A stretch of DNA of 22,123 nt from an uncultured bacterium (GTDB lineage Bacteria > Desulfobacterota > Desulfovibrionia > Desulfovibrionales > Desulfovibrionaceae): the NCBI GenBank assembly GCA_905214305.1, contig CAJMLK010000044.1, forward strand, positions 1-22,123, read 5' to 3'. Position numbers and translations under genes: made by a program. The notes under the pieces were generated by a model. The model was not told the DNA's origin. It made no database searches and worked only from the letters and a program-made list of their open reading frames with translations. This document shows positions 1 through 7,300 of the stretch, piece after piece (position 1 is the stretch's first letter; each line of letters starts with the position of its first letter).

Positions 1-2462
1 AGCACGGCGCAACCGCGTCCAATACCATCACCATCACTATCCACGGAACCAACGACGCCCCGCAGGTCAGCGCCGCCGTGGCGTCCATCCATGAAGATCA
101 GGCCAGTATCAGCGGTTCCCTCCCCAACCCCACGGACGTGGACGCCGGGGACAGCGTGAACTTTCTGGCCCAGTCCGCAACCCCCGGCCAGTACGGATCG
201 TTTACCCTGCTGGCTGACGGCAGCTACAGCTACAGCCTCAACAACGCCCTGCCCGTGGTGCAGCAACTGGGCGTGGGCCAACATCTCACCGAAACATTTA
301 CCTATACTGTCAGAGATCAGCACGGCGCCACATCCACCAGCAGCCTGACCATCACGATCAACGGCACAAACGACAATCCCGTCATTGCCCCCATCGTCAC
401 AACAGCGCTCAAGGAAGACAGCGTTCTCACATCCTCCGGCACGCTTACGGTCACAGACGTGGATGCGGGCGACGTGCCCGTGTTTCAGGCGCAGAATGTA
501 ACCGGCCTGTACGGCAGCTTTGTGCTCAACAGCAATGGAAGCTACGTGTATACGCTCAACAACAGCCTGCCTGCCGTGCAAGGACTGGGGCAGGGCGAGA
601 AGCTTGTGGAAAGCTTTACCGTGGCTGCCAATGACGGGCATGGCGGCATAGCCGCGCGCACCATTTCCTTCACCATCAACGGGACCAACGACGCGCCTTC
701 CGTCGGCCCCGCCACAGCGGCCATAGGCAACGATACAAGCCTGCACAGCGGCAAACTGCCAACCCCCACAGACCCCGACAACACGCTTGACAATATCACC
801 AGCGACACCCTCAGCTTTATTCCCAAAAGCAATGAAGCGGGCAACTACGGCTGGTTCAGCCTGAACAGCGACGGGTCATACACCTACAAGCTCAATACCG
901 GACTGCTGGCGGTGCTGATTCTTACCCTGGGGGTCACGCTCAAGGATACGTTCACCTACACCGTCACTGACGAGCACGGCGCCACCGCCAGCAACACGCT
1001 GACCATGAACATCACAGGCGGCCTGCTGGGCAGCATCAGCCTCACCACAGTGCTGGACGGCACAACAAGCCTGCTGGGCAATCTGCTTATTCCCGGCTAC
1101 TCCAATCCCGTGTTTTCGCTCCAAAGCGGTACGGAAGGCCAGTATGGCACGCTTACGCTCAACAGCAACGGCACTTACAACTATAATCTTTCGCCATACG
1201 GCATCAGCGAAAGCCAAAAGCTTGGTGCAGGCGAAACCTTCACGGACGTTTTTATGGTCAAGGTTACCGCCAGCGGCAAATCGGTCATCACACCGCTGAC
1301 CTTTACCATCACCGGCTCCAATGACGCGCCCACAGTGCAGCAGGCCTACCTTTCAGTCTCGGAGGACGACGTTTCTGCCATGTACGGCCAGCTTGTCATC
1401 GCTGACCCGGACAAGTCGGACACGCCCAGGGCCGTTGCCCAGACCACCGAAGGACAGTACGGCACATTCTATCTCAACCCCGACGGCTCATACACGTATG
1501 TGCTGAACAAGGACGCCGCCGCCGTAAAGGCTCTCAACAATGGCGACACGCTTGATGACGTATTCGCGGTTACCGTGGTTGACGGGCACGGCGGTTCGGC
1601 CCAGACCACCGTAACCGTGACCATCCACGGCACCGGAGAAGCCCCGCACATGCAGGGCATGGGAGCCATGCACCTCATATTCGTTCCGGACGATCTGGCC
1701 ATTGCCGGCCACCACGAGCAGCCTCCGGCCAGCGCGGAGGATCGTGACGCCGCTGCCCCTGACAACGGGCACAACAACACCTCTCACGCCCCCCACTCCG
1801 GCCCGGATGCCGCCGGGGCCGATGTGCCGGACGGCGACAGCCACACGCACGCAGGGCAGGAAGACACTCCGCAGCCCTTTGCCGATCCCAATACGGCAGA
1901 ACCGGCAGAGACGCCGCCAGCACACGATCCCGGCATCCTTGCCGGGCAGGAGGACGCCCGTGAACCGGCCCGCACAAGCACCGGCGATGAGGCCACGGAG
2001 CATTCGGACGCGGCCCATCCGGAACCGGACACTGCGGAAGCGCCCCATGCTATGGACGACGTGCCCGTCATGCTTGCGGACATGCTGGATGAAGAACTGG
2101 CCGAAAGCCTGATGCACGAACACAATGATCCTCTGATTATGGACTTTGAAGACGCCCTGCCCCCGCCCGCACAGAGCCTTGAGGGCATACAGCTCCTGAC
2201 GGCCCGGGGCGACACCCTCTTTCCGGTGGCTGAGCAGACTGCCGTTGTGCCGGCAGACGCCGCCGATACACTGGCGCATGACAGCATGACTGCGTCATCC
2301 GGGCAGTCGACCCCGAGCCAGACCGGGCCTGCAGGCCCGCAAACGCAGATGGAGGGCATGCAGCCGCCCGTCGCGGGGGCCATGCCCCCAGGGCCGGACA
2401 TGATGGAAAGCGAGGCCGACCAGATGGCCGTATTGCAACATCTTGCACAAAACGGGCAATAG
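1..2462 (+). CDS. VCBS-repeat surface/adhesin-like protein, 5' end outside window
   Basis: The frame is open from base 3 to the TAG at 2460-2462, so the true start lies upstream; the ATG at 78 is internal. Five tandem VCBS-type domains, after the tail of a sixth, repeat about every 300-320 nt. Each has a YGSF/YGxxxLNxxGSYxYxLN strand, a DxHG segment and an ending like GTNDAP (near 43, 362, 682, 1313 and 1630). VCBS domains are beta-sandwich modules of large secreted or cell-surface proteins, often adhesins exported by type I secretion. From about 1650 the protein becomes a low-complexity Ala/Pro/Asp/Glu/His-rich tail of roughly 270 residues, with two AGQED segments. No RTX glycine nonapeptides, cell-wall anchor or membrane helix is visible in the part present. 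Adhesion or biofilm function is an inference from the family. The gene converges on the chemoreceptor gene downstream. Confidence 0.88.
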   Translation, partial: HGATASNTITITIHGTNDAPQVSAAVASIHEDQASISGSLPNPTDVDAGDSVNFLAQSATPGQYGSFTLLADGSYSYSLNNALPVVQQLGVGQHLTETFTYTVRDQHGATSTSSLTITINGTNDNPVIAPIVTTALKEDSVLTSSGTLTVTDVDAGDVPVFQAQNVTGLYGSFVLNSNGSYVYTLNNSLPAVQGLGQGEKLVESFTVAANDGHGGIAARTISFTINGTNDAPSVGPATAAIGNDTSLHSGKLPTPTDPDNTLDNITSDTLSFIPKSNEAGNYGWFSLNSDGSYTYKLNTGLLAVLILTLGVTLKDTFTYTVTDEHGATASNTLTMNITGGLLGSISLTTVLDGTTSLLGNLLIPGYSNPVFSLQSGTEGQYGTLTLNSNGTYNYNLSPYGISESQKLGAGETFTDVFMVKVTASGKSVITPLTFTITGSNDAPTVQQAYLSVSEDDVSAMYGQLVIADPDKSDTPRAVAQTTEGQYGTFYLNPDGSYTYVLNKDAAAVKALNNGDTLDDVFAVTVVDGHGGSAQTTVTVTIHGTGEAPHMQGMGAMHLIFVPDDLAIAGHHEQPPASAEDRDAAAPDNGHNNTSHAPHSGPDAAGADVPDGDSHTHAGQEDTPQPFADPNTAEPAETPPAHDPGILAGQEDAREPARTSTGDEATEHSDAAHPEPDTAEAPHAMDDVPVMLADMLDEELAESLMHEHNDPLIMDFEDALPPPAQSLEGIQLLTARGDTLFPVAEQTAVVPADAADTLAHDSMTASSGQSTPSQTGPAGPQTQMEGMQPPVAGAMPPGPDMMESEADQMAVLQHLAQNGQ

Positions 2463-2482
2463 GCATTGCGCAAACAGCAAAA

Positions 2483-2516
2483 CAGTGAAGGCCGGGAATG
2501 TTCCCGGCCTTCACTG
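2483..2516. terminator. Perfect 15-bp GC-rich hairpin, probable terminator between convergent genes
   Basis: Arms 2483-2497 and 2502-2516 are exact reverse complements around a 4-nt loop (ATGT), 20 nt after the VCBS stop. On the plus strand no U-tract follows. On the minus strand the hairpin is followed by a T-rich stretch (TTTTGCTGTTT), so it could end the chemoreceptor transcript as well as protect the VCBS mRNA 3' end. Confidence 0.6.
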
Positions 2517-2525
2517 CGCACTAAA

Positions 2526-2646
2526 GCATTTAACACTTGAAATGCTCGCTTACGGCAGGCAAAAGCCTGCCTTCTCGCATTTCGTGGCAAGGATTTTCAA
2601 GAAAATCCTTGCAGAGCAGTTAACTCATTTCATTCGTTAACTGCTC
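2526..2646 (+). repeat. Structured intergenic repeat, copy A
   Basis: Bases 2526-2640 match 19263-19377 at 114 of 115 positions in the same orientation; similarity runs to 2646/19383 with two more changes. It folds into several hairpins: GGCAGGC/GCCTGCC (2554-2560 with 2565-2571), enclosed by GAAATGC/GCATTTC (2539-2545 with 2577-2583); an 11-12 bp arm at 2587-2598 with 2601-2612; and 2614-2623 with 2637-2646. An alternative helix, GCATTT/AAATGC (2526-2531 with 2540-2545), competes with the enclosing one. There is no convincing ORF. It lies between the ends of two convergent genes. It is probably a dispersed REP/BIME-like element; its function is unknown. Confidence 0.85.
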
Positions 2647-2698
2647 TATCCTGAATAAAAAAGTCCGGGCAGCCGAAACCGCCACAAGGACACCGGTT

Positions 2699-4267
2699 CT
2701 AGTCCTGCAAATGCGCCGTCAGATCTCCCAGCCGTTCAATAAGGGCCACAAGCCTGTCCGTTTCCTGACGTGCCTCGGCCATTGATCTGGCTGTGCTCGC
2801 CATGACGCTGTTGACCTCATCAATGGACCGGTTGATCTGCTCACTGGCTACGGACTGCTCTTCACTGGCCGCCGCAATGGCGCTGATCCGGCCCACGGCG
2901 TCTTCCACCGTGCCCACAATGTCATTGAGCGCCTGTCCCGACTTGCCGGAATAGGCCGTGGCCTGTTCCACCTGTGCCACCGCACTGTCCATTGAGGCCA
3001 TGCTTTTGGCTGTACTCTGCTGGATAGCGCCGATGGCGCTGCCCACATCGCTGGTGGACGTCATGGTTTTTTCGGCCAGCTTGCGCACTTCGTCAGCCAC
3101 CACGGCAAAGCCGCGTCCGGCGTCACCGGCGCGGGCAGCCTCGATGGCGGCGTTCAGGGCCAGCAGGTTGGTCTGGTCCGCGATGTCGGAAATAACATTC
3201 ATGATCGCGGTGATGTCTCTGGCATGACGGTCCAGAAGCGCCATGTCGCCCTTGAGCGCCATAGACACCGCATGCACCTCGTCGATGCTCCGCGTCACAC
3301 TGCCCACCACCTGCGCGCCCTCATGAGCCTTGTCGCGGGTCTGGGCAGAGGCGGTGGAGGCATCGGCCGCATTATGGGCCACCTCGCGCACGGTGGCGGT
3401 CATCTGGTTCATGGCCGTGGCGGCTTCGGTCAACAGCCGCGCCGCGCGGGCGGCGTCGTTATCCGAACGGCTTATGCCCGCCACAAGCCCCTCGGAAATG
3501 GCGGCAAGCTCCTGCACAGCGCCGTCAAGTTCATGCGCGGCGACACGCATGCGCTCGTTCTTGTCCCTGATCATCTGCTCGGCTTCCTTGAGGGCCGTCA
3601 TGTCCACATAAAGGCACAGGCCGCCAACGCAGTTTTTCTGCTTGTCATACACGGGAAAAACGTTTGCCAGCACGTCAATGCGCCGACCCTTGTGCCCCGC
3701 GATGGTTACCGAAAGATTATGAAAATACTGGCCCGTGCGGATGCTCTTGCCCACAGCCGTCTCACGGCTGGCGTCATTATAGAAAAGCTCTGCCAGGGTC
3801 TTGCCCAGACAGTTTTTGACCGGCCCGTCGATTTCAAGCATGTCGAGGCACGCCTGATTGGTGCTTGTGGCCTTTTCCTGCGCGTCCACAAGCAGATAGG
3901 GCAAAGGCATGCCCGTCAGAATGCCGTGCAGCACGCCACCCGCATGCCGCAGCCCCGCGGCAATTTCATGCGCCGCCGCATAAGCGCCCTCGAGTTCGCC
4001 GGGAACCGCCTGCGGCGAACAGCATGAGGCCATGTCACCTTCATCGGCCGCGCCGCCGCGCAGGCATCGAGCCAGCGCCGAAATCGCCGTGCCGTAGACA
4101 CGGCCCGCCCCGAGGCCCAGAACAAGCAGAACCACCAGCCCCCCGGCTGCCGCTCCCGGCACGGCGCCCGCAGGCGCGCCCCCAAACATGACCGCAAGCC
4201 AGGCAAGCCCGGTTGCCACGGCCAGAGCAAGACCGCCCAGAATCCAGATTTTTCTTTGCAGAGACAT
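2699..4267 (-). CDS. Methyl-accepting chemotaxis protein with PAS sensor domain
   Basis: This is a membrane chemoreceptor that signals to CheA/CheW. I chose the ATG at 4267 (522 aa) because an AAGGAGGAG ribosome site sits just before it; the reading frame is open further upstream but lacks such a site. Two hydrophobic segments (about 7-28 and 38-62) form a tight N-terminal hairpin with almost no periplasmic loop. A PAS-like domain follows at about 115-230, then a long helical signalling domain. The highly conserved receptor tip is at about 367-400 (DIADQTNLLALNAAIEAARA, then GRGFAVVADEVRKLAEK). The sensor is therefore cytoplasmic and may read a redox or small-molecule cue, an inference from PAS receptors in general. 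The C-terminus (LTAHLQD) has no CheR/CheB-tethering pentapeptide. The gene stands alone and converges with the VCBS gene. Confidence 0.93.
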   Translation of the reverse strand: MSLQRKIWILGGLALAVATGLAWLAVMFGGAPAGAVPGAAAGGLVVLLVLGLGAGRVYGTAISALARCLRGGAADEGDMASCCSPQAVPGELEGAYAAAHEIAAGLRHAGGVLHGILTGMPLPYLLVDAQEKATSTNQACLDMLEIDGPVKNCLGKTLAELFYNDASRETAVGKSIRTGQYFHNLSVTIAGHKGRRIDVLANVFPVYDKQKNCVGGLCLYVDMTALKEAEQMIRDKNERMRVAAHELDGAVQELAAISEGLVAGISRSDNDAARAARLLTEAATAMNQMTATVREVAHNAADASTASAQTRDKAHEGAQVVGSVTRSIDEVHAVSMALKGDMALLDRHARDITAIMNVISDIADQTNLLALNAAIEAARAGDAGRGFAVVADEVRKLAEKTMTSTSDVGSAIGAIQQSTAKSMASMDSAVAQVEQATAYSGKSGQALNDIVGTVEDAVGRISAIAAASEEQSVASEQINRSIDEVNSVMASTARSMAEARQETDRLVALIERLGDLTAHLQD

Positions 4268-4640
4268 GGCTCCTCCTTGAACTACAGAGCATTTACCTTT
4301 GAAAAAACGCATTCTCAAAGCCTGGCGGCGCCCGCGATGGCGCAGGCCGGTGCGCATGCAGAGCACGCTCCTTCAGCCGCCAGCCCGTCGGCAGTAGCTG
4401 AAGCTCCGCTTACAGCTTGATGGCGGGCGTCCGTGTGTGCAGACGCCGGACAATGTCAAGGCAAAATTGCCACTGAACCCGGCACAGAACCTGCGGCAGG
4501 CATGCCCCCGCTGATACGACACAACACGCAGCGGCGTTTTTGCGCCCATGCTTTTTGCGAAGACTTCCTATCTTCTTGTTGTTACGGTAGTTTTCCAATT
4601 TTCTTTATTTCTGAGCAAAAAACAAGCTTTTCTTTTTCGG
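4268..4640. other. Intergenic region between divergent chemoreceptor and rimP
   Basis: I see no supportable gene. The part nearest the chemoreceptor is GC-rich; about 4540-4680 is AT-rich with T-runs, as expected of a promoter zone serving both directions. I could not identify a convincing promoter for the chemoreceptor, including a sigma-54 type site. A short dyad, CTTTGA/TCAAAG, lies near 4300-4320. Confidence 0.5.
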
Positions 4641-4649
4641 ACAAAATAC

Positions 4650-4678
4650 TTGACAAGCCCTATATGGTGAGCTAATTG
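4650..4678 (+). promoter_or_regulatory. Candidate sigma-70 promoter for the rimP-nusA-infB operon
   Basis: A perfect -35 box TTGACA lies at 4650-4655 in an AT-rich stretch. The -10 is weak: GCTAAT at 4671-4676 has TAAT in register but only a 15-nt spacer, while TAATTG at 4673-4678 has a 17-nt spacer but a poor match. Transcripts starting just downstream would include the hairpins and terminator before rimP. Confidence 0.45.
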
Positions 4679-4681
4679 GGT

Positions 4682-4740
4682 GCATTCAATGTGGATGACA
4701 TACCCTGTCGCCACTACATCCTGATGCGGAACGCAGTTCC
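4682..4740 (+). promoter_or_regulatory. Structured 5' leader before the rimP attenuator
   Basis: Complementary segments suggest a folded leader. GCAT at 4682 can pair with ATGC near 4724, GTGG at 4691-4694 with CCAC at 4711-4714, and a small GGAAC/GTTCC hairpin spans about 4728-4740. Just downstream lies a strong intrinsic terminator, an arrangement typical of attenuated or antiterminated leaders. I recognise no known riboswitch class; this is inference from local pairing only. Confidence 0.35.
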
Positions 4741-4743
4741 AGC

Positions 4744-4773
4744 GGGGTGGCCTGAATAGGCCCCCTTTTTTTT
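4744..4773 (+). terminator. Intrinsic terminator/attenuator upstream of rimP
   Basis: GGG (4745-4747) pairs with CCC (4763-4765), and GGCC (4749-4752) with GGCC (4759-4762). One base is bulged and the loop is 6 nt. Eight consecutive T's (4766-4773) follow directly. This is the best classical rho-independent terminator in the window, and it lies only 36 nt before the rimP start and downstream of the candidate promoter, so it should act on the operon's own leader. Confidence 0.75.
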
Positions 4774-4809
4774 GTCCCTGCGCCGGCGCTTGCCCGCACA
4801 AAGGAAAGA

Positions 4810-5586
4810 ATGACTGATAACGCCCTGAGAGAAACCATCATACGCCTGGCCCAACCCGTGGTTCATGCCCTCGGACTTGTCATCTGGGGGGTGGAAACAG
4901 CCCGCGCCGGGCGCACCATCGTGCGGCTCTTTGTAGACGCGCCGCTGTTGCCGCAACAGCCCGGCACGCCCCTCGGGGAAGAAGAATCGCCATCTGCCGT
5001 CACCGCACCCGCCCCGGCTCATGATCTGCAAGAATCCTTCGATGCGGAAGCATCAGCCGCCCCGGCATCAGCCACCATTGAACAGTGCGAAGAGATTTCC
5101 CGCCATCTGGCCCTTGCCCTTGAAGTGGAAGACAGCATCGCGGACGCCTACGTGCTGGAGGTTTCGACCCCCGGCCTGAGTCGTCTGTTCTTCAGTCTTG
5201 AGCAGATGGTTCCCTACGTGGGCGATGTGGTTGAAGCGCGGCTGCACACGCCCGTGGCCTCCACTGATCCTGCCGCTCACGGCGGCCCGCGCCGCATATG
5301 GCGCGGCACGCTCGTCTCGGTCGAGGACGATGCCTTTGTGCTCGCCCCCGTGACTGTAAGCCCCGAGGGCGAGGTGGAAGAAGAAAACCACCCGTCCGTG
5401 CGCCTGCCCTGGGAGGCCGTGCGCCGGGCCACCCGCATGTATATTTTTAAAAAGCCGCAAAAGCCGGGCAAAAAACCCGGCAAGCCCCTGGGCAAGAACA
5501 CCCCCAAGGGCAAAAGCGGCAACACGGCCCCCAAAAAGGCCGCAGCCAAGAAAAACGCTGGCAGAGCCGCTGCCGAAAACGACTAA
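4810..5586 (+). CDS. rimP: Ribosome maturation factor RimP, with internal insert and Lys-rich tail
   Basis: RimP assists 30S subunit assembly in the cytoplasm. The ATG at 4810 follows an AAGGAAAG ribosome site at 4801-4808. Family features are the N-terminal stretch ending in VRLFVDAP (about 1-45), EQCEEISRHLALALEVED and the conserved LEVSTPGLSR (about 91-125), then an Sm-like C-terminal domain (about 126-213). At 258 aa it is far longer than the usual 150 or so, for two reasons. An Ala/Pro/Glu-rich insert (about 46-88) breaks the N-terminal domain at the position of a short loop. A Lys/Pro/Gly/Ala tail (about 214-258) may bind RNA non-specifically. It is the first gene of the nusA-infB operon, as in many bacteria. 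Identity is secure from motifs and gene order. Confidence 0.93.
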   Translation: MTDNALRETIIRLAQPVVHALGLVIWGVETARAGRTIVRLFVDAPLLPQQPGTPLGEEESPSAVTAPAPAHDLQESFDAEASAAPASATIEQCEEISRHLALALEVEDSIADAYVLEVSTPGLSRLFFSLEQMVPYVGDVVEARLHTPVASTDPAAHGGPRRIWRGTLVSVEDDAFVLAPVTVSPEGEVEEENHPSVRLPWEAVRRATRMYIFKKPQKPGKKPGKPLGKNTPKGKSGNTAPKKAAAKKNAGRAAAEND

Positions 5587-5694
5587 ACGGCCCGCAGGGG
5601 CAGCCCGCGCCCCCGCTCCAACGGACGGGTGGCCCGCGAGCCGCTGCCGGAACAAGCGATTTTACGCCGCCCTGTGCGGCAGCCGGAGGGACCC

Positions 5695-7044
5695 ATGAAT
5701 CTTGAACTCAAAAAGGCCATTGATCAGATCAGCAAAGACAAGGGCCTTGACCGCAACATGCTCATCGACACGCTTGAAGACGCGGTGCGTACCTCCGTGC
5801 TGCGCCGCTTCAGTGAAGATATGGATGTGGAAGTATCCTATAACGATGAAACGGGCGACATTGAGGTCTACCAGTTCAAAATCGTGATGGCCGACGGCGA
5901 TGTGGCCAATCCCGATACGCAGATAGAACTGGCCGAAGCCCGTGAACACGATCCTTCCGTCCAGGTGGACGACGAAATGGGCTTCCGCGTCAAGGTTGAA
6001 GACCTTGGCCGCATTGCCGCCCAGTCCGCCAAGCAGGTCATCATTCAGCGCATGCGCGACGCCGAGCAGGAAATCATCTACGGGGAATACAAGGACCGCG
6101 TGGGTGAGATCGTTTCCGGCATTGTGCAGCGTCGCGACAAGGGCGGATGGGTGGTCAACCTGGGCCGCACTGAAGCCATCCTCCCCCGCGAAGAACAGAT
6201 CCCGCGCGAGCACTACAAGCGCGGCGACCGCGTACAGGCCCTCATTATCGAGGTGCGCCAGGAAGGACGCGGCCCGCAGGTGGTCGTTTCCCGTGCGCAC
6301 CGCGACTACATGGCCGCCCTCTTCCGCCGCGAAGTGCCGGAAGTGGACGACGGTGTGGTGCAGATCATGGGCGTTGCCCGCGATCCCGGCTCCCGTGCCA
6401 AGGTGGCCGTGCTCTCGCGCGAACGCGATGTGGACCCCGTGGGCGCCTGCGTTGGCGTGCGCGGTTCGCGCATTCAGAATATCGTGCAGGAACTGCACGG
6501 TGAGCGCATCGACATTGTTGTGTGGAGCGCCGATATTGCCACTTACGCCCGCAACGCCCTGGCCCCGGCTCTGGTGTCGCGCATCGTGGTGGATGAAGAA
6601 GAAAATCTGCTCGAAGTCATCGTGCCGGACGACCAGCTCACCAACGCCATCGGGCGCAAGGGGCAAAACGTCAAGCTGGCCGCTCGCCTTCTGGGCTGGA
6701 AAGTCGATATATTCACCGAGACCCGCTACAACGAGGCCAATGCCATCGGCCACGGTCTCGAACAGGTAGCCAGCGTTGCCGAAGTCTCCATCGAGGCTCT
6801 GCTCGGCGCCGGCTACAGCTCGCTTGACAAGCTGCGCCAGGCCACGGATCAGGAACTTTCCGACAAGCTGACCATCAGCGCGTCGCGCATTGCCGACCTT
6901 CGTTCGGCCATCAACTTCCTGGCTCCCGTGGTAGAAGAAACGCCCGAATCCTCCGCTGTGGAACTGGGCCGGACGCATGCCGACGAGGAAGAAGCCGGTC
7001 AGGACCATACTGACGGCAATCCTCGCGAGGATGCGCAAGAGTAG
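5695..7044 (+). CDS. nusA: Transcription termination/antitermination factor NusA
   Basis: NusA binds RNA polymerase and nascent RNA, modulating pausing, termination and antitermination. The ATG at 5695 is preceded by GGAGGG at 5685-5690; the frame is open back to 5629 but lacks homology there. This gives 449 aa. Order: polymerase-binding N-terminal domain (about 1-125), S1 domain (about 135-200), KH1 with GVRG (254-257), KH2 with IGRKG (319-323), a helix-hairpin-helix-type segment (about 355-410), and an acidic tail. It lacks the pair of long C-terminal acidic repeats of the E. coli protein. The 108-nt gap after rimP contains inverted segments (5643-5649 with 5677-5683, or 5666-5670 with 5676-5680) ending at the ribosome site, which could tune translation. 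Confidence 0.96.
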   Translation: MNLELKKAIDQISKDKGLDRNMLIDTLEDAVRTSVLRRFSEDMDVEVSYNDETGDIEVYQFKIVMADGDVANPDTQIELAEAREHDPSVQVDDEMGFRVKVEDLGRIAAQSAKQVIIQRMRDAEQEIIYGEYKDRVGEIVSGIVQRRDKGGWVVNLGRTEAILPREEQIPREHYKRGDRVQALIIEVRQEGRGPQVVVSRAHRDYMAALFRREVPEVDDGVVQIMGVARDPGSRAKVAVLSRERDVDPVGACVGVRGSRIQNIVQELHGERIDIVVWSADIATYARNALAPALVSRIVVDEEENLLEVIVPDDQLTNAIGRKGQNVKLAARLLGWKVDIFTETRYNEANAIGHGLEQVASVAEVSIEALLGAGYSSLDKLRQATDQELSDKLTISASRIADLRSAINFLAPVVEETPESSAVELGRTHADEEEAGQDHTDGNPREDAQE

Positions 7045-7054
7045 GGGCAACCGC

Positions 7055-7300
7055 ATGGGGGAAGGGCAAAAAACTGCCGTGGCCGTTGAAGGGCCGGTGC
7101 GCATGTGTGTCATGTGTCGCCGCCGCTTCGCCAAGGCCCAGCTTACCCGCCATGTGCTGACGCCCCAGGGAATTTTGACTATTGACGCTGAAAAAACCAG
7201 ACCTGGCAGGGGCTGGTATCTCTGTTCCGATGCCGCATGCATGGCGAGATTCGCCAAGTTCAGGCCCGGGGCACGGCGCAAGGGGGGTAAACATGTCTGA
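7055..7300 (+). CDS. ylxR: YlxR family RNA-binding protein (DUF448)
   Basis: This small basic protein of the nusA-infB operon belongs to the YlxR/DUF448 family, reported to bind nucleic acid and, in some bacteria, to act on RNase P or transcription. The ATG at 7055 gives 81 aa, close to family length; in-frame ATGs at 7031 and 6977 would overlap nusA. A modest AGGGG lies at 7043-7047. Conserved features are RMCVMCRR (16-23), the signature GRGWYLC (51-57) and a later Cys62. The four cysteines (18, 21, 57, 62) are spaced like a possible metal site. The 3' end overlaps infB by 8 nt, suggesting translational coupling. No ylxQ (L7Ae-like) gene follows, unlike in Firmicutes. Confidence 0.88.
   Translation: MGEGQKTAVAVEGPVRMCVMCRRRFAKAQLTRHVLTPQGILTIDAEKTRPGRGWYLCSDAACMARFAKFRPGARRKGGKHV

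Noticed and set aside
1488..2279. Long minus-strand open frames opposite the VCBS gene
   Set aside because: They mirror the codon bias of a high-GC gene with clear repeats on the plus strand and show no recognisable protein features.
4288..4322. Possible partial third copy of the structured repeat upstream of the chemoreceptor
   Set aside because: Only GCATTTA and a nearby TTTGAAA resemble the repeat start; alignment fails after about 10 bases.
4440..4520. Sigma-54 type promoter for the chemoreceptor (TGGCA...TTGCC on the minus strand)
   Set aside because: The spacing between the GG and GC elements is about 3 nt too short for a sigma-54 site.
4680..4770. A tRNA before rimP (as metY in E. 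coli)
   Set aside because: No cloverleaf, TTC-containing T-arm or CCA-end pattern could be drawn; the segment fits a terminator-bearing leader better.
5662..7281. 539-codon open frame antisense to nusA
   Set aside because: A shadow of the well-supported nusA and ylxR genes; such long antisense frames are common in high-GC genes.
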